A DNA stretch of 64,000 bases from Tipula vernalis (GCA_958295665.1 OY282560.1:146622091-146686090); one strand, 5' to 3'; shown: positions 1-11,259, numbered from the stretch's first letter. Notes: generated by a model from the sequence alone, not told the origin. Program-made: numbers and translations.

Positions 1-520
1 AAATCTCCTCTGGGGATCTTTTTCCCGCTTTTGGCATAAAAATCACCCGAACCTCTCTCCAGCATTTTTGAACATATTCCCAGTTGTAGCTGGCGGTGAA
101 GAGTATAGCAAGATAAGGCAGCAAAGTCTGCAGGCTTTGTTGTAAAAAGGAGCGAAAATATGCAGAAGCAATGTTAATCACCCTCCTGCCACCTTTGGGT
201 AAGGGCATTTCTGTTGAAATCGCCGTAAAGTCCCTAGAAATAAATTGGTTAATAGAGAAGATATTGTGCCTTGTGCGACAGAGAATTGCTGTCCTCGGCC
301 TATTTGCAGCTGTGTCGGAGACTAGGTTACCTGTATTGGCTGTAAAACCTTTAATCTTCCCATTGTTCGTCCAAGGCTCCTGTATGAGCGCTATATCCCA
401 GTCATTAATCATAAAAAGACGGTTTAGGTTGTTTGTAGACGTCTTCGATTGATGCAGATCTGCACGAATCTCAATTTCATTGTTGTTGTTGGTTTGGTGT
501 GCATCGCCATGATATGTATT
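1..520 (-). pseudogene. LOA-like non-LTR retrotransposon ORF2 fragment (EN joined to RT)
   Basis: Read on the minus strand, one open frame starts near 520 and runs off the left edge. The first part is the N-terminal half of an apurinic-type endonuclease: WDIALIQEPW near 390-420, then FTAISTEM and INIASAYF near 155-180. From about 155 the frame passes directly into the start of a reverse-transcriptase domain, with SLQTLLPYLAILFTASYNWE and then VIFMPKAGK near 15-30. In complete elements several hundred residues (the rest of EN and the linker) lie between these blocks, so an in-frame internal deletion has fused them. The 3' continuation is outside the window. LOA-like (I superfamily) assignment rests on similarity to the fuller element at 3987-9641. 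Confidence 0.75.
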
Positions 521-591
521 TTCTCATTTCTTAGGCTCCGGAGAGCCTGGTTTACTTGAAGGTTGCTGTTGTGCAACCCTTCATTCAGGGG

Positions 592-946
592 TCAGCCCAT
601 GGCTTTTTCTGCTCCTTCCTCGGCCCGGTTTTTCCGGTCTCCCGGTTCCGGAGGTGCCAGGTCTCCAGCGTTCTCAGCCAAAGCTGCCCTTGACCTGCCG
701 GGCAGATTCGGCTCCGCCACTCTCCCCTTGACTGCATCCACCGCCCTCTCTTTCTTTGGGCGGAAGTGTACAGAGCCAAACATCCAGTTGTCTATATAGG
801 TGAGCCTTTGAGTATCTCCGCCGTTTTATGTGAAACGGACACCGTAATTTGAAGGAGATCGCCTTCTGGCTCCTTCCTTGCAACAATCCTCCAATCTGCG
901 TCTCTTTGGTCCTTATTGTCCGTACCACGTCGTGGCAGGTACACAA
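592..946 (-). pseudogene. LOA-like ORF1 C-terminal remnant (DUF4780-like)
   Basis: Minus-strand translation from 946 gives DADWRIVARKEP, then LLQITVSVSHKTAEIL, then RQLDVWLC in a second frame, and a basic, proline-rich tail ending near 592. This matches the C-terminal nucleic-acid-binding region (DUF4780-like) of ORF1 proteins of insect LOA/I-type LINEs, where a Trp-rich strand is followed by a conserved hydrophobic block. A stop and a frame change near 795-800 break it. It lies directly upstream of the ORF2 fragment at 1-520 in the same orientation, so both are parts of one 5'-truncated copy. The domain assignment comes from recognition of the pattern, not from a search. Confidence 0.55.
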
Positions 947-950
947 ACAT

Positions 951-3836
951 TATTTTAAATCTGTGTTGTTACTTTCTTAAGGCATTTAGGTTTTTACATT
1001 TTTTCATTGAAAAAAATCACAAGCATCCAAAAAAATTAAACAATTAAAAATATTTAAACTATCGCTTACAAATGTGATTCGATAATTGTCACATTAAACC
1101 TTTAATAAGACGGGTGTGGGCGTAAAAACAATAAAATATTAAACCCAAAGATCTCTTCTTTAAACAAGCTGAATTTTTTTAAAATAAAAAGTACTTTAGG
1201 TAGTAGTAATTTATACTCTTGTATGCAAGTTCGATGCATTTTGTGTTCGTTTTTCCCTTATGTATTTAATTTGCCATTTCCTTCGTAAAGGATTGTCCGT
1301 TCCTTTTTTAGCATGAAGTTTTTGACTCACCCCTGCTAAAAGAATTATTGATGAAGGAGTAATTTCAAATGATATTTTGGGCAATACAGGAACAATCCAA
1401 AAGATATAAATTATCGCAGCTTTCTAATTTCGGGAAGTTATAGTTAAAACTTCTATTTATGGGCTAACCCTTAGGTTTAGTTGTGCTTCAATAAAAAATA
1501 TGTTTATAGAAATACTAAAATATTACAAACAAAACTAAAGAAATCCATAATTTTCTTTTCTTTCTAGAAAATTACTAGACCTATCCAACAAACCACAGTA
1601 TGGCAAATTTTTCACCTTATATGCATGTTTTATTTCCAATGAAACTCTTACGATTTCTTTCAGTTGTATTATAGTAGTTTTCTAGTGCCAAACGTGTTGT
1701 TAGAAAAAAAAGTACACTAATCAGTCGATCTAGTATACCTTCCATTTTTACAAATCCATATTTACATTCTGCAGAATATTTTCCAGTGATGTTGGATTTT
1801 ATATTAGTTTGAGAAAATGCCAATTAATGGCAGCAGTATTTTGTTTACTATAATTGAACCAGTGCAAACCGGTAATAGAAACGTTTTGCTTCCTTAATCA
1901 TAATTTAGGGTCTGCTTGTCTTAACAAACAATATTCTACTACATGAAAACAATAATCTTCGGTTAATCCTGCTCAAAATAATATTATAAAATGATGGCGC
2001 CATTATAGAACACACACATTATAGCTCTAATATAGCTCGAAAATTATAATTAATATTATTTAATTAATATTCAATCGACAACCGATTCACAAGTCAATAT
2101 GTCGTGTGTTAATACATATATTATGTATATGGAAAAACAATAAATAATCTCCCCTCATGCCCTTATTAATTTCAAAACTGGCAAAAAATACAAAACAAAA
2201 AATTAATAAATTATTTGATCGGATTCCAATGGAATTAAAATTAAATCACTTCAACAAAATCATTTTTAAAAATAAATAAAAAATTAATTATTCATACAAT
2301 TATTAATTAAAAAATGTTTTAATAAAATTTTGTGTTGTTTTGGCCAAAAATATAAACATCGAAAAAATAAATCGAATTAAATAAACAAAAAAAAAAATCC
2401 ATATAATTAATTTTAATCGCATATAAATCGGATTTTATACGTTTTATAGGTCGAAATATTAAAATAATAAAATTTATATTTGTATGTACGAAGTATAGTT
2501 TTATGTACAGTAGAGGAGGACACACGTGATAAAGGTCTGATTAGCTATAAATTTAAATAAATTAACGAAAAATAAATGCAAAACACCTTGAAAGGTTATT
2601 GAAATTATAAGCTGTTCATCTAATTCACATGTTAAAGTTCAAGTGCGGAATTTGGCTACACAAAGAACCGACATCTTTTACTGTATAGTACACTAAACAT
2701 TTTTATTGAAAACTAATAAATTTTGACAGATTTTTACAATAGCAACAAAAAATATTTTAATTCATTTAAAATTCTGGTAACGGATTGGGTTAATTTTTAT
2801 TTTTATTTTTTCGATGCTTTCGATTTCAATTGCAAATTGTAATGTGTTTTTATTTTTTACTATCGACAAGTGACATACTGTCTCGTTATGGTAAAGTATT
2901 TTTTGTTTTTATCGTTTATTGTGAATTACAACATCGACCCACATTATGTAACAATATCGCGGAATAATGCACATGGTATGATGTATTTATATACGGTGAC
3001 CAAAGGTCTTCGAAATATAATATAATTTGGTGTTTGTTTTTTGGTTTGTACAGTATTCGTTTGTTTTATATAATATAATGATTTTAATTAAATTAACTCC
3101 AAAACAATCATCAATAAAATTTAAATCCATCAATCATCGACCGGGTCTTATATATGTACGTATATACGGCACAGACATAATCTTCTTATTTAAAATATAT
3201 ACGATGCTCGGGTATATCCCCAAATCCAATTTAAATGTTAGCTCTAACTTTATTTGTAAAGGTTATTAGTGGATATTATTCCGTTTTGTATATATAATTT
3301 TAAATCCTACCTATTTCTAGCACCGCGTCCAAAAAGATTTATAATGAAAGCAATAATACTCATTTTGTTAATTAATTAACAAAAAACTATTATTAGTAAT
3401 GTATTATTTCGTTTTGTTTAATTATACAAATAATTGTTATTCAAATTTAGCTGACAAGAATTCGTAAAAATATTTAAATTTAATGCAAAGGTGGCATTTC
3501 TAAATTATATGTAAATGGTTCAACGTGAAATTAATTGTTATTTATTTATTACATATATATTATTTATTATTTAAATTGATTGATTAATTATTATAGTCTT
3601 TGTTATTATTATTATTTTTGTTTTCTGTTGATGATGAAGACGTTTTTAAAACCATTTTGATAGTTTGAAGGACGTGCGATTTCACATCAGTTTTCAACAC
3701 TCTGACTTGATATTTTGGTTTTTTTTAGAGTATGAAGCGGGTCATTAGAATGATATAACGATGCAATTATAAATAAATATTTTGCTTTTTTTTTTGTTGA
3801 AAAGGAGTTCGTCAGTTCAAAACTAAATTTAATATC
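951..3836. other. AT-rich DNA without recognisable genes
   Basis: About 2.9 kb of strongly AT-rich sequence with many short homopolymer and (TTAA)-type runs. All open frames are under about 80 codons, have no recognisable domain and look like chance. I see no tRNA, no transposon protein motif and no clear repeat. Confidence 0.6.
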
Positions 3837-3849
3837 AGAAGGTAATGAT
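3837..3849 (+). repeat. 5' target-site duplication of RTE-like copy A
   Basis: The 13-mer AGAAGGTAATGAT here is repeated exactly at 14913-14925, immediately after the (ATCA)n tail of the RTE-like LINE. An exact 13-mer within about 12 kb by chance is improbable, so the pair probably marks the two ends of copy A. Confidence 0.65.
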
Positions 3850-3984
3850 TAAATACCAATATTAATGAGTGTACAAGACAACGACACAGCGTGTGTTTCA
3901 TAGCTTGATTCGAGCTCATTTGACGTTTTTTTTTAACCTAATCGTTTGGGAAATAAATAACTCATATTTGGAATTGTTTGAAGA

Positions 3985-4007
3985 TAGGTTAGGTTAGGTT
4001 AGGTTGG
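3985..4007 (-). repeat. TTAGG-type pentamer tail of the LOA-like element
   Basis: The plus strand reads TAGG followed by three TTAGG units and then TTGG. On the element's own (minus) strand this is a CCTAA tail at the extreme 3' end, next to the candidate target duplication. The unit equals the canonical arthropod telomere pentamer, but here it is a short LINE tail. Confidence 0.8.
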
Positions 4008-4078
4008 AGTGGCTGCTTACGCACACTTAGATCGGTGACGGTCCATTGTGATACCACAGGATGTATCCCCTTTTACCC
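4008..4078 (-). other. 3' UTR of the LOA-like element
   Basis: Short stretch between the ORF2 stop and the pentamer tail. No structure was recognised beyond its position. Confidence 0.5.
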
Positions 4079-5085
4079 CTATTGGAACCATTTCGAGCTA
4101 CTTATGTAGCGTAAGACGTCCCGCACTTTACTGTTTTCGAGATCCGAGAGGCAGTCCATCCTGAACTTACCTAAGTGTTTGTGCCTTCTGAGAGCCAATA
4201 CTGGACACGAGCAAAGAAAGTGGACCAACGTCTCTTCCTCCTCTTCGTCCAAGCAGCTTCTGCAGAAGTCATTAGCCTCCAGACCCAGCCTTCTTGCATG
4301 TTCTCCAAAAAGGCAGTGTCCCGTGAGAATTCCTACGACCGTTCTTAATTCACGTCTGCGTAAGGATATTAATGCCCTAGTGCGCCCCAAGTCCAGCTTT
4401 GGCCAAACTTGCCTTGCAACTCTACAGGTGAGGGTGTTAGACCACCTTTCCCCCGCTGAGGATAGCGTCTGCTTCCCAAGTGCTTGTCTCAGCGCTGTAA
4501 TAGGCCTCCCCAGACTTGCCCTTTCCGGTTGCAGCTGGAGAGTCGTACCATGCCTAGCAAGTTCATCTGCCCTGCAGTTCCCCACAACGCCCGAGTGACC
4601 TGGGACCCAGACTACCTGGATATTGAAATGCTCACCCATCTCATTTAGAGATGAGTGACACTCAACGCCACCCGTGACGCCAAAGACACCGATTCTAACG
4701 ACCGGATCGCCGCTTGACTGTCCACATATATTGTGATATCGTCTGAGGATAACACATTATGCTTCAACCACGTCATGACCTCCTCAATCGCTACGACTTC
4801 AGCTTGGTACACGCTGCAATAATCAGGGAAACGAATAGAAATATTTACATTTAATTTGTCACAGAATACTCCAGCTCCTACTTTGCCGTCTAGCTTGGAG
4901 CCATCTGTGAAGAATTGCAACGCTTTGGTTTCCGATAACGGTCTATCCCTCCAGGATTCCCTTGAAGGGAAGGAGGTCCGAAATCGCTTCTCGAAGCGTA
5001 GAGTAGGTTTAATGTAGTCAAGATTCGCCAGCTCATCCTTCAACGATCTGACAATAGTAGAGTGTCCTATACTAAGACACCTCAC
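4079..5085 (-). pseudogene. LOA-like ORF2: RNase H domain and C-terminus
   Basis: Two minus-strand frames cover this part. 5085-4645 carries the RNase H start LQFFTDGSKLDGKVGAGVF (first catalytic Asp in FTDGS), then YQAEVVAIEEV (catalytic Glu) and IYVDSQAAIRSL (catalytic Asp). 4639-4079 continues in another frame with VWVPGHSGVVGNCRADELAR, the His/Asp end of RNase H, and then a Cys-rich tail (HARRLGLEANDFCRSC, VHFLCSCPVL) typical of LOA/I ORF2 C-termini. All four RNase H acidic residues are visible, but a frameshift near 4640-4660 separates them. The region 5086-5313 joins this to the RT domain with several stops. Confidence 0.85.
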
Positions 5086-5313
5086 TGAGAGACGGCTGCA
5101 AGTTGTACAGCCGTATTTGCCGCCATCTGTTTGCCAAAAATGTCGACCGGAAGAAGGTGCAGCATAACCTCTAAGGCACTTGTCGGTGTCGACCTCAATG
5201 CCCCGCTAACAAGCATACAGCCTGTTTTTGCACTCTCTAAATCTTACTTTTATAAGTTACCTTGTCCAGAGCTGGCCACCAAACACCCACCTTGGACATG
5301 AGTACAGGTCTCA

Positions 5314-6025
5314 CTACAGCGGTGTGAGCCAGTCTACCAGCTCCGGCTTCAGACCCCATCTATGACCAATGGCGTTCTTGCAGGAGTACAAAGCAATAGT
5401 AGCTTTGTTTATTCTCTCCAACATGTTGGGCTTCCAATTAAGCTTACTGTCCAAGATAATGCCCAAAAATCTAGCTCTGTCAGTAAAAGCAAGTCTCGTG
5501 CCATTTAAGGTAAGAGGGACAACTATCGGGATTTTGTATTTCTTAGTAAAGAGTACCAGCTCTGTCTTGGACGGGTTAATACCAAGTCCACATTTGCCAG
5601 CCCATTTCGTAACGATGATAAGCGTATTCTGCAATACGTCTACAATCGTACCCAGGAATTTCCCGGTAACAGCTAAAGCTACGTCATCTGCGTAAGCGAT
5701 AACTTCAATACCCTCTCTCTCCAATTCAAGTAGTAACCCGTTTACCACTATGTTCCAGAGAAGAGGGTGGGCAGAACCGCCCCCCCTCCTGCGGGGTTCC
5801 CCTAGTTACTCGCCTCTTGATGGTGGAGTCCCCCAACTTCGAGCTAACAATCCTGCTTCCTAGCATATAATTGATTAACCCTATCAGAGGAACGTCCACC
5901 TCAAAAAATGACAATCCCTCCTTGATTGCCTCCGCTTTCACATTATTAAAGGCGCCTTCTATATCCAGGAAGGCCACCAAACTGAATTCCTTTGAACTAA
6001 TCGATTTCTTAATCGTACACACCAA
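5314..6025 (-). pseudogene. LOA-like ORF2: RT palm (catalytic motifs A-C)
   Basis: Minus-strand frames 6025-5726 and 5748-5314. The first has FLDIEGAFNNV (motif A, catalytic Asp) and RVTRGTPQEGG (start of motif B). The second has IAYADDVALAVTG (motif C, the two catalytic Asps), then GINPSKTELVLF and FLGIILDSKLNW. A frame change near 5730-5770 splits motif B, in a C/G-rich run (gccccccct) that probably favoured slippage. The catalytic residues are therefore all present in sequence but not in one frame. Confidence 0.85.
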
Positions 6026-6941
6026 GGCGTGCAGAGCAGTCTACATATCTACCCTTTGTGTACGCATGCTGAGACGATGCCCACTTCCTGGCACCTATTT
6101 TATCTCTAATGTATACATCCAGGAGCCTTTCTAAGGTTTTCAAAAGAAAGGATGATAGAGTTATTGGTCTTAGGTCCTTAGGAGAGACATGTGAGCTTTT
6201 CCCCGCTTTCGGTATAAACACCACATTGACCTCCGTCCAGTACCTAGGAATATAGCCCAGCTTCAAACACCCTTTGAATATAGCTTCCAGGTAGGGATGA
6301 ATAATTACTGAGTTGTTTTGAAGTTCAGCTGGTATAATTTGATCCGGACCAGCCGATTTAAATGGTTTAAAACCCCTCAGTGCCCATAGGATCCGTTTCC
6401 TGGTTACGATATCCTCTGGGATTACTGACAGTGATTCCTGATGATTGCTACGCACCAACAGGTCTTCAAAGCTCCCTGGGAAGTGTGTCTCGAAGAGAAG
6501 CTCCAGGGATTCTCCACTAGAAGCTGTCCAAGATCCGTCCGGTTTTATCAAAAAACTAGGACTAGATGTACTTTTGGAAAGAATCTTTCTAAGGCGGAAG
6601 GTTTCGGATACCTCTTACATTTTATCACAGAAGATTCTCCAAGACCTCCTATGTGCCTTTCTTAATTCTTTCTTATAAATTCCGAGTTTCTCCTTTTAGG
6701 AGTCCCAATCCTGAGCCTCCCTTGTATTTTTGGCTCTATTAAAGGCTGTCCTACAAGCCTTACGATAGGCTCCCAGTTCCCTGGACCACCATACCGGTTT
6801 TTGCCTACCCCTAGGCTTAGCCAGTGAGCAGGCAGCACGAAAGGATCGGTTGCATGCGCTAGTAACGCTAGCTACCATGTCCTTCAGCTCCCCAACGGTC
6901 GTCGGGGGCTCCAGAGCCCTCGTCGGTAACATTTCCTCCAA
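6009..6941 (-). pseudogene. LOA-like ORF2: EN-RT linker and RT fingers
   Basis: Minus-strand frame 6941-6696 holds the linker (KPVWWSRELGAYRKACRTAF). Its terminating stop (near 6696) appears to be a nonsense change, because the same frame continues past a second stop near 6612. 6551-6009 then gives RT block 1, with AGPDQIIPAELQ and WTEVNVVFIPKAGK, followed by LRPITLSSFLLKTLERLLD. The frame ends at 6009 and shifts to the palm segment. At least two nonsense changes and two frame changes are visible in this part alone. Confidence 0.8.
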
Positions 6942-6972
6942 TAATTCCCCATATTTGCTCCAGTTGATCCTT

Positions 6973-7668
6973 CTACGCCTTCAAGGCTTCCCGGGTAGCA
7001 GGGTGAATATCGAGGCTATAGGTTAAATATTGATGATCAGAAAAGGAGTGTTCCTTATCCACCCTCCAATTTTTAACCATATGAAGAATATTATTTGGGG
7101 CAAGGGTCACGTCTAAAACCTCCTGCCTGTTACTAGTAATAAATTTGGTTTGCCGCCCAATATTACACGCTAAAAGGTTAGTACTCATCAAATAATCAAA
7201 AAGCGACTCACCCCTTTCATTAATGTCCGTGCTTCCCCAGATAGTGTGATGCGCATTAGCATCAACTCCCAGTACCACACCTACCTTTGATTGTTCCGCT
7301 TTACGGATCAGCTCCTCCAGGTTATCCGGAGGAACCTCCTTCTCCCGGTCCATGTAGGCTGAAACTAGCCAGAATCTACAAGTGCCTACTTCCAGGCTAA
7401 CTGCAGTAGTGTCACCATTGCTGTATTGAGAGAGAAGGAAAAGATTAATATTATTTTTCCCAAGAATACAAGATCTGATCTTCCCAGACTTACTAGAGGA
7501 TATAATTTTGTACCCTTTGGTTCTGAGGCCACAGATCCTGTTATTGTTAATCCAAGGTTCTTGGATTAGTATCACATCCTCACCCGAACTAGTCAGTCTG
7601 AGGAGTAGAGCTGTCGAAGCAGCCTTAGAATGGTGAAGGTTAATTTTTGTTATCTTAATCATAACCAT
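6973..7668 (-). pseudogene. LOA-like ORF2: apurinic-type endonuclease domain
   Basis: A 231-codon minus-strand frame covers an almost whole EN domain. It shows ITKINLHHSKAA (start), VILIQEPWINN (catalytic Glu), FWLVSAYMDREKEVPP, VLGVDANAHHTIWG (Asp/Asn pair), and near the end HSFSDHQYL (catalytic His). EN nicks the target DNA to prime reverse transcription. The start at 7668 (MVMIKITKINL) agrees with the usual beginning of ORF2 in LOA-like LINEs. It ends with a stop at 6973, followed by a frameshift into the linker. The EN is the best preserved part of this ORF2. Confidence 0.85.
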
Positions 7669-7679
7669 TTACCCTCTAC

Positions 7680-8195
7680 CCACCTCTATGATAAATTCCT
7701 GTTACCGCAGGAATATTATTTCCCGGTATTTTGGGATGCGCCGGATACGCCCGTCTCGCCACTCCTCATACCCTCTTTAGAAGACTTGTCAGTGCCCCCC
7801 CTCCCGTCTGGCCGGGCTGCCGACATCCTCCTCCATCGGTACACCAGCTCCCTGGCTTATGTGCCCCTCCTCATCCTTCGAGGGAGTCCTTGCCCTACCG
7901 TGGTCGCCGGATTCACTATCCCCCTACCCTCAGCTTCTTCCCCCATGCTGCTGGTACCCCCTTCAGGCCTGGGCGGGTCGGCCTTCCGTACGCGCTTCCG
8001 CCCCATCCTTTTAATAAACGTTGAGAGTAATTGACCCGAAACCGAAGTCAATTACTTCCTTCGTTTTGTGAAGGAGGGCAAGGGGCTCCTTATTTATTAC
8101 CATGATTGATAATTTCGAGCCCCCCTTTGCCTCCTCCTGCTTGACGATCTTTCAATTTCCGGTCGGAAGATCCAGGTTACTGGCCTGAATGATTT
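7680..8195 (-). pseudogene. LOA-like ORF1: frameshifted C-terminal part
   Basis: After the stop at 8196 other minus-strand frames continue ORF1: IIQASNLDLPTGN, a stop, KIVKQEEAKGGSKLSIMVI, then VIDFGFGSITLNVY near 8000-8070 and a basic/proline-rich tail to about 7860. The hydrophobic FGFGSITLNVY strand is the typical end of the DUF4780-like domain. The piece therefore shows that the natural ORF1 was longer than the 271 codons now open. Confidence 0.55.
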
Positions 8196-9011
8196 TCAAA
8201 GCCCCGTCAGGGCTAGCCGGTTCTGATGCAGCCAGACACGTGCCCTCGGCCTGCTGGGAATTTCCTTCCGGCTAACTGCCGCAAGTTTTGAGCCTGGCCA
8301 CACCTCCCCTACTTTGGCTATAGCGTTTTTATAAAGATCCACAGATCCAGAGTCCGAGCATGCAGTCATCTTCACGCGCCCTTGATACCACCCCGCATCT
8401 CTGCAGGATGGGGGTGGTCCCGGATTTTCTCCCAGGATCTTTAAAAAGACGAGGTTGAGTGCATCATACACCAACCTAAATTTTTCCGCCGTGATGCTCC
8501 CATCTTCTTGACTTTCGTCAATAACGGCTAGCATCAACACATGCTTCCTCAGGACATCGCTGAACAGCTTTGTCCCTGAGTTGGAGCTCGGCTTCTTTTC
8601 AGTCACCAACTTGGCCCGCTTGCTGTTGACTACTTCCACCTCGTCCTGGGACCGCTGTCTTTTCGACATATGTTCCCTTTCCGAGCTTCCGCAGCCCACA
8701 GTGCTCCTTGCCCAAGCTACTGATGTTCTTTGCTCTTCCGTAAGCTGCCCCTCGGGGGTCGCAGCCCACTTCTCGAGAATTCGTAATGCCGAGCGGCGAT
8801 TCCTGTATCGCCTTTTCGCCGGAGGAATGTCTCTCGTCCCACTCCCCTGTGCTGCGTTGGTACCGCTAACTCCCGGGATTAGTGCCCTAGAGGCAACCAC
8901 CTTTGCAACCTTAGAGGTCCCACTCGTCTGGTTCGAGGGACCTCCCTTCGCTGATACCGGCTTTTGAGGAGAGCCGGTGCCCTTTGTTTTTATGTTGTTC
9001 GATCTTTCCAT
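8196..9011 (-). CDS. LOA-like ORF1 protein (DUF4780-like), truncated
   Basis: A 271-codon minus-strand frame with a start at 9011 close after the 5' UTR. Residues 1-70 are Ser/Gly/Pro-rich and low complexity. About 70-130 is basic (RRYRNRRSALRILEKWAA), then KRQRSQDEVEVVNSKRAKLV looks like a nuclear-localisation-type basic cluster. The C-terminal third has FRLVYDALNLVFLKIL and GRVKMTACSDSGSVDLYKNA, the start of the DUF4780-like region, a presumed RNA/DNA-binding domain of LINE ORF1 proteins. The frame stops inside that domain and continues in other frames downstream, so the protein is truncated relative to the family. Confidence 0.75.
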   Translation of the reverse strand: MERSNNIKTKGTGSPQKPVSAKGGPSNQTSGTSKVAKVVASRALIPGVSGTNAAQGSGTRDIPPAKRRYRNRRSALRILEKWAATPEGQLTEEQRTSVAWARSTVGCGSSEREHMSKRQRSQDEVEVVNSKRAKLVTEKKPSSNSGTKLFSDVLRKHVLMLAVIDESQEDGSITAEKFRLVYDALNLVFLKILGENPGPPPSCRDAGWYQGRVKMTACSDSGSVDLYKNAIAKVGEVWPGSKLAAVSRKEIPSRPRARVWLHQNRLALTGL

Positions 9012-9641
9012 TGGATTCCCACGAGTATCGGAGAAATAAAGGTCCGCCTGCGCAGAGATCCGTATACGCAGGTAAGGCTAATTACAACTGGAGGTCGCCA
9101 GGTATCCAGAGGGCTCCATTAGCGACTGGGCTTTGTTAAATGGGCCCCCAGCCTAGTTGACCATCAGCACGGGTCGCTTAACACCTTAATCCAGCCCATT
9201 CGGCTCGCTAGCACCCCGGCCTCCCTGCACCCCTTCCCTCCACCCACATTCTCTTCCCCACTTACCTATTCACATGGAGAGCCCAATCCATTGGGATCCA
9301 TTCCATTCCCCGGGTCACCCGTTTATAGGGTACCCCCACTCATCACCCGCGGAAGCTCCGGAGGTACAGAGAGGACGTGACGCCCAGTCCGCCGTGGTTA
9401 TTGGTCGATGGTTTTCTGGCGCCATCTGTTCGCCTTTCCATGCTGGGCATCATAGGCACTCAGAATTTAATGAACTGAGGTTAACCACTCCCCAGTTCCC
9501 TGAGACTCTCCCACCAGCTGGATTGCGGTTGGGGCGGCTTATTTAATTCACCGCTAACCTACCTATCGATAGACCATCCACTATCCACCACCTGTGACCC
9601 CCTCCCCCCCCCCCCTCCCGATACCTGCAGTACGCCACGGG
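9012..9641 (-). other. 5' UTR of the LOA-like element
   Basis: About 630 bp between ORF1 and the candidate 5' end. It is notably GC-richer than the surroundings and has a run of C at about 9600-9616 (G-run on the element strand). The open plus-strand frame at 9274-9546 has no recognisable domain and is taken as chance. An internal promoter is expected here from family knowledge but no specific motif is claimed. Confidence 0.5.
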
Positions 9642-9650
9642 TTGAAGATA

Positions 9651-10362
9651 AGGTGGAAGAGTTTTGATCAAAATTGATTCGAACAGCACTGGTGTGTTGG
9701 GTAATCATATGAAAACAACAGTATGTACTACGGGCCTGAGTGCAAATTTATTTATTTATTGATCTTGTGATTGCATGATCGCATCATATAAATACCGTTA
9801 AAAATCAATAAAATTTGGTAAGGGAATCGTACTGACTCATTACCAATCCGAATAGAGAAGTGATAAAGCGAAATAAAGTGATTAATAAATAAAAATGAAA
9901 AGCTAGCAAAGTGATAAAATTTGAACAGGAACGGAATTTGGACATGAGAAATCAACATCGATTATACTACTTGAAGAAGAAATTAATTCAAAGACCTGAA
10001 TTTAAAATTGGAAACCTGCAAATATACCGGACTACAAGAGATACCACACAAAACATTTTGACCTTGCTTAAACGGATAACGCTAAATATCTTTACATTAA
10101 TTTAACAAAAATATCATTGAACACGGAACTGAACCTGGATGAGAAACTTAATAATTGAAATAAACGACTTGATAACGGAATTATCAATATACAGCAAACT
10201 AAACTGAAAACCCATCATCAGTATTATTCATCAGAAGCACAAACTTGTGATTTCAGTGCATTTTAAAAAAAAAAAAATTTCGTGTAACATATAAATTAAA
10301 ATGGACTTGAAATACGCAAACAATGGGGATGCCAAAGGGAGTGTCTATCAGCCATTTCAGAA
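9651..10362 (+). other. 5' UTR region of RTE-like copy A
   Basis: AT-rich DNA between the LOA insertion and the first readable EN/RT frame. Together with 3850-3986 it gives about 850 bp of leader for copy A under the nested model. No domain, and no resemblance to the OTU ORF near copy B, is visible here. Confidence 0.4.
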
Positions 10363-11240
10363 ATGGAACAACTCAAAATTATAGTTTACCATGCAAACAC
10401 TGGTAACCTTACTAGTTTCACACCAGTTAATGGTAGTTTTTATGGTGTTATGATTGATCCATTATCGATCTCAGCTAGTAGTTCTACTTTAAACTCCTAT
10501 CTAAGCCTCAATGTTCACGAATCACGAAGAATACAAAAAACCAAAAATCCTTTCATACTTGTTGAGTGCACAGTTATCAAAGAATCGCTTTGTATGGGAA
10601 CTTGAAATGTTCGAGGCATAAGTAAAGCGGGTAAACGTTACATCATCGATACTATATTAAATAAGAACTCTATTGCTATATGTATGCGGTCTTCAAGAAA
10701 CCAACATGAAATCTGGTTCTTGTGAGACGGAAAACTAAATGTGGTATATGGTTAGTGATCCAAATACCAAAAGGATTGGAGTGGCCATTGCGGTAAAAAG
10801 AACCACCGCTACATGTATTAAGAGAATTAAAAACTACTTTGGATCAATCATGTCAATATTAGTCAATTGCCCTCCTTTTAGGGAATTTCTTCTGATTTCT
10901 GTGTATGTGCCATCACAAACAAATATACATATATAACCGTAAACTTGTTACAAGGATTTTTTCAAAGCTGCAGTCAATAGTGGATCGGTGTCCACAATCA
11001 AGAGATTTAATCTTATTGGGAGATTTTAATGCTCATATTGGTTTAAGAGACACCTCCAAGGAGCAAAACATTGGTTCCAATCTTTATCATCGAGCATCAA
11101 ATGAAAATGGTATTGCGTTAGTGTTGCTTGCAAAATTTGGGCAACTATTCATATCAACAACAAAAGGAAGAAGACAAAAACCACCACTACCTGGACTGAT
11201 GGGAAATCATTTTCGCAAATTGATCACATTTTAACGGGAA
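10363..11240 (+). pseudogene. RTE-like copy A: N-terminus and endonuclease remnants
   Basis: Frame 10363-10605 gives a 80-residue N-terminus ending SLCMGT at a stop. The next codons read NVRGISKAGKRYIID, and the intact relative at 62.4 kb has LGTWNVRGL, so a Trp codon has become TGA. 10739-10936 and 10905-11234 (different frames) carry ENYMWYMV-like sequence, KNYFGSIMSILV, LISVYVPSQT, then KLVTRIFSKLQSIVDRCPQ and LILLGDFNAHI (catalytic Asp/Asn block). Near 11215-11240 IDHILTGK follows. After it the sequence jumps, and the C-terminal SDH catalytic His block is missing. Confidence 0.75.
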
Positions 11241-11259
11241 AAAGGAACTGGAATGAGGG

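Larger units (their letters stand above)
3987..9641 (-). mobile_element. LOA-like non-LTR retrotransposon, near full length
   Basis: Minus-strand LINE of about 5.65 kb with ORF1 (DUF4780-like), then ORF2 with endonuclease, reverse transcriptase and RNase H in that order. Possession of RNase H together with this ORF1 fits the LOA/I group. TTGAAGATA occurs on both sides (3978-3986 and 9642-9650) and is the candidate target-site duplication. The 3' end on the minus strand is a run of the pentamer CCTAA. Multiple frameshifts and stops in ORF2 make it inactive. It sits inside the 5' part of RTE-like copy A, so it is the younger of the two. Confidence 0.75.

Noticed and set aside
171..452. Plus-strand 93-codon frame
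   Set aside because: The minus strand of the same bases encodes a recognisable LINE endonuclease.
3985..4007. True telomere or interstitial telomere
   Set aside because: Only about four units and exactly at the 3' end of a LINE next to its candidate target duplication.
7731..8034. Plus-strand frames at 7630-8034 and 7731-8024, and similar ones opposite the LOA-like element
   Set aside because: Pro/Leu-rich shadows of the GC-rich ORF1 end on the other strand.
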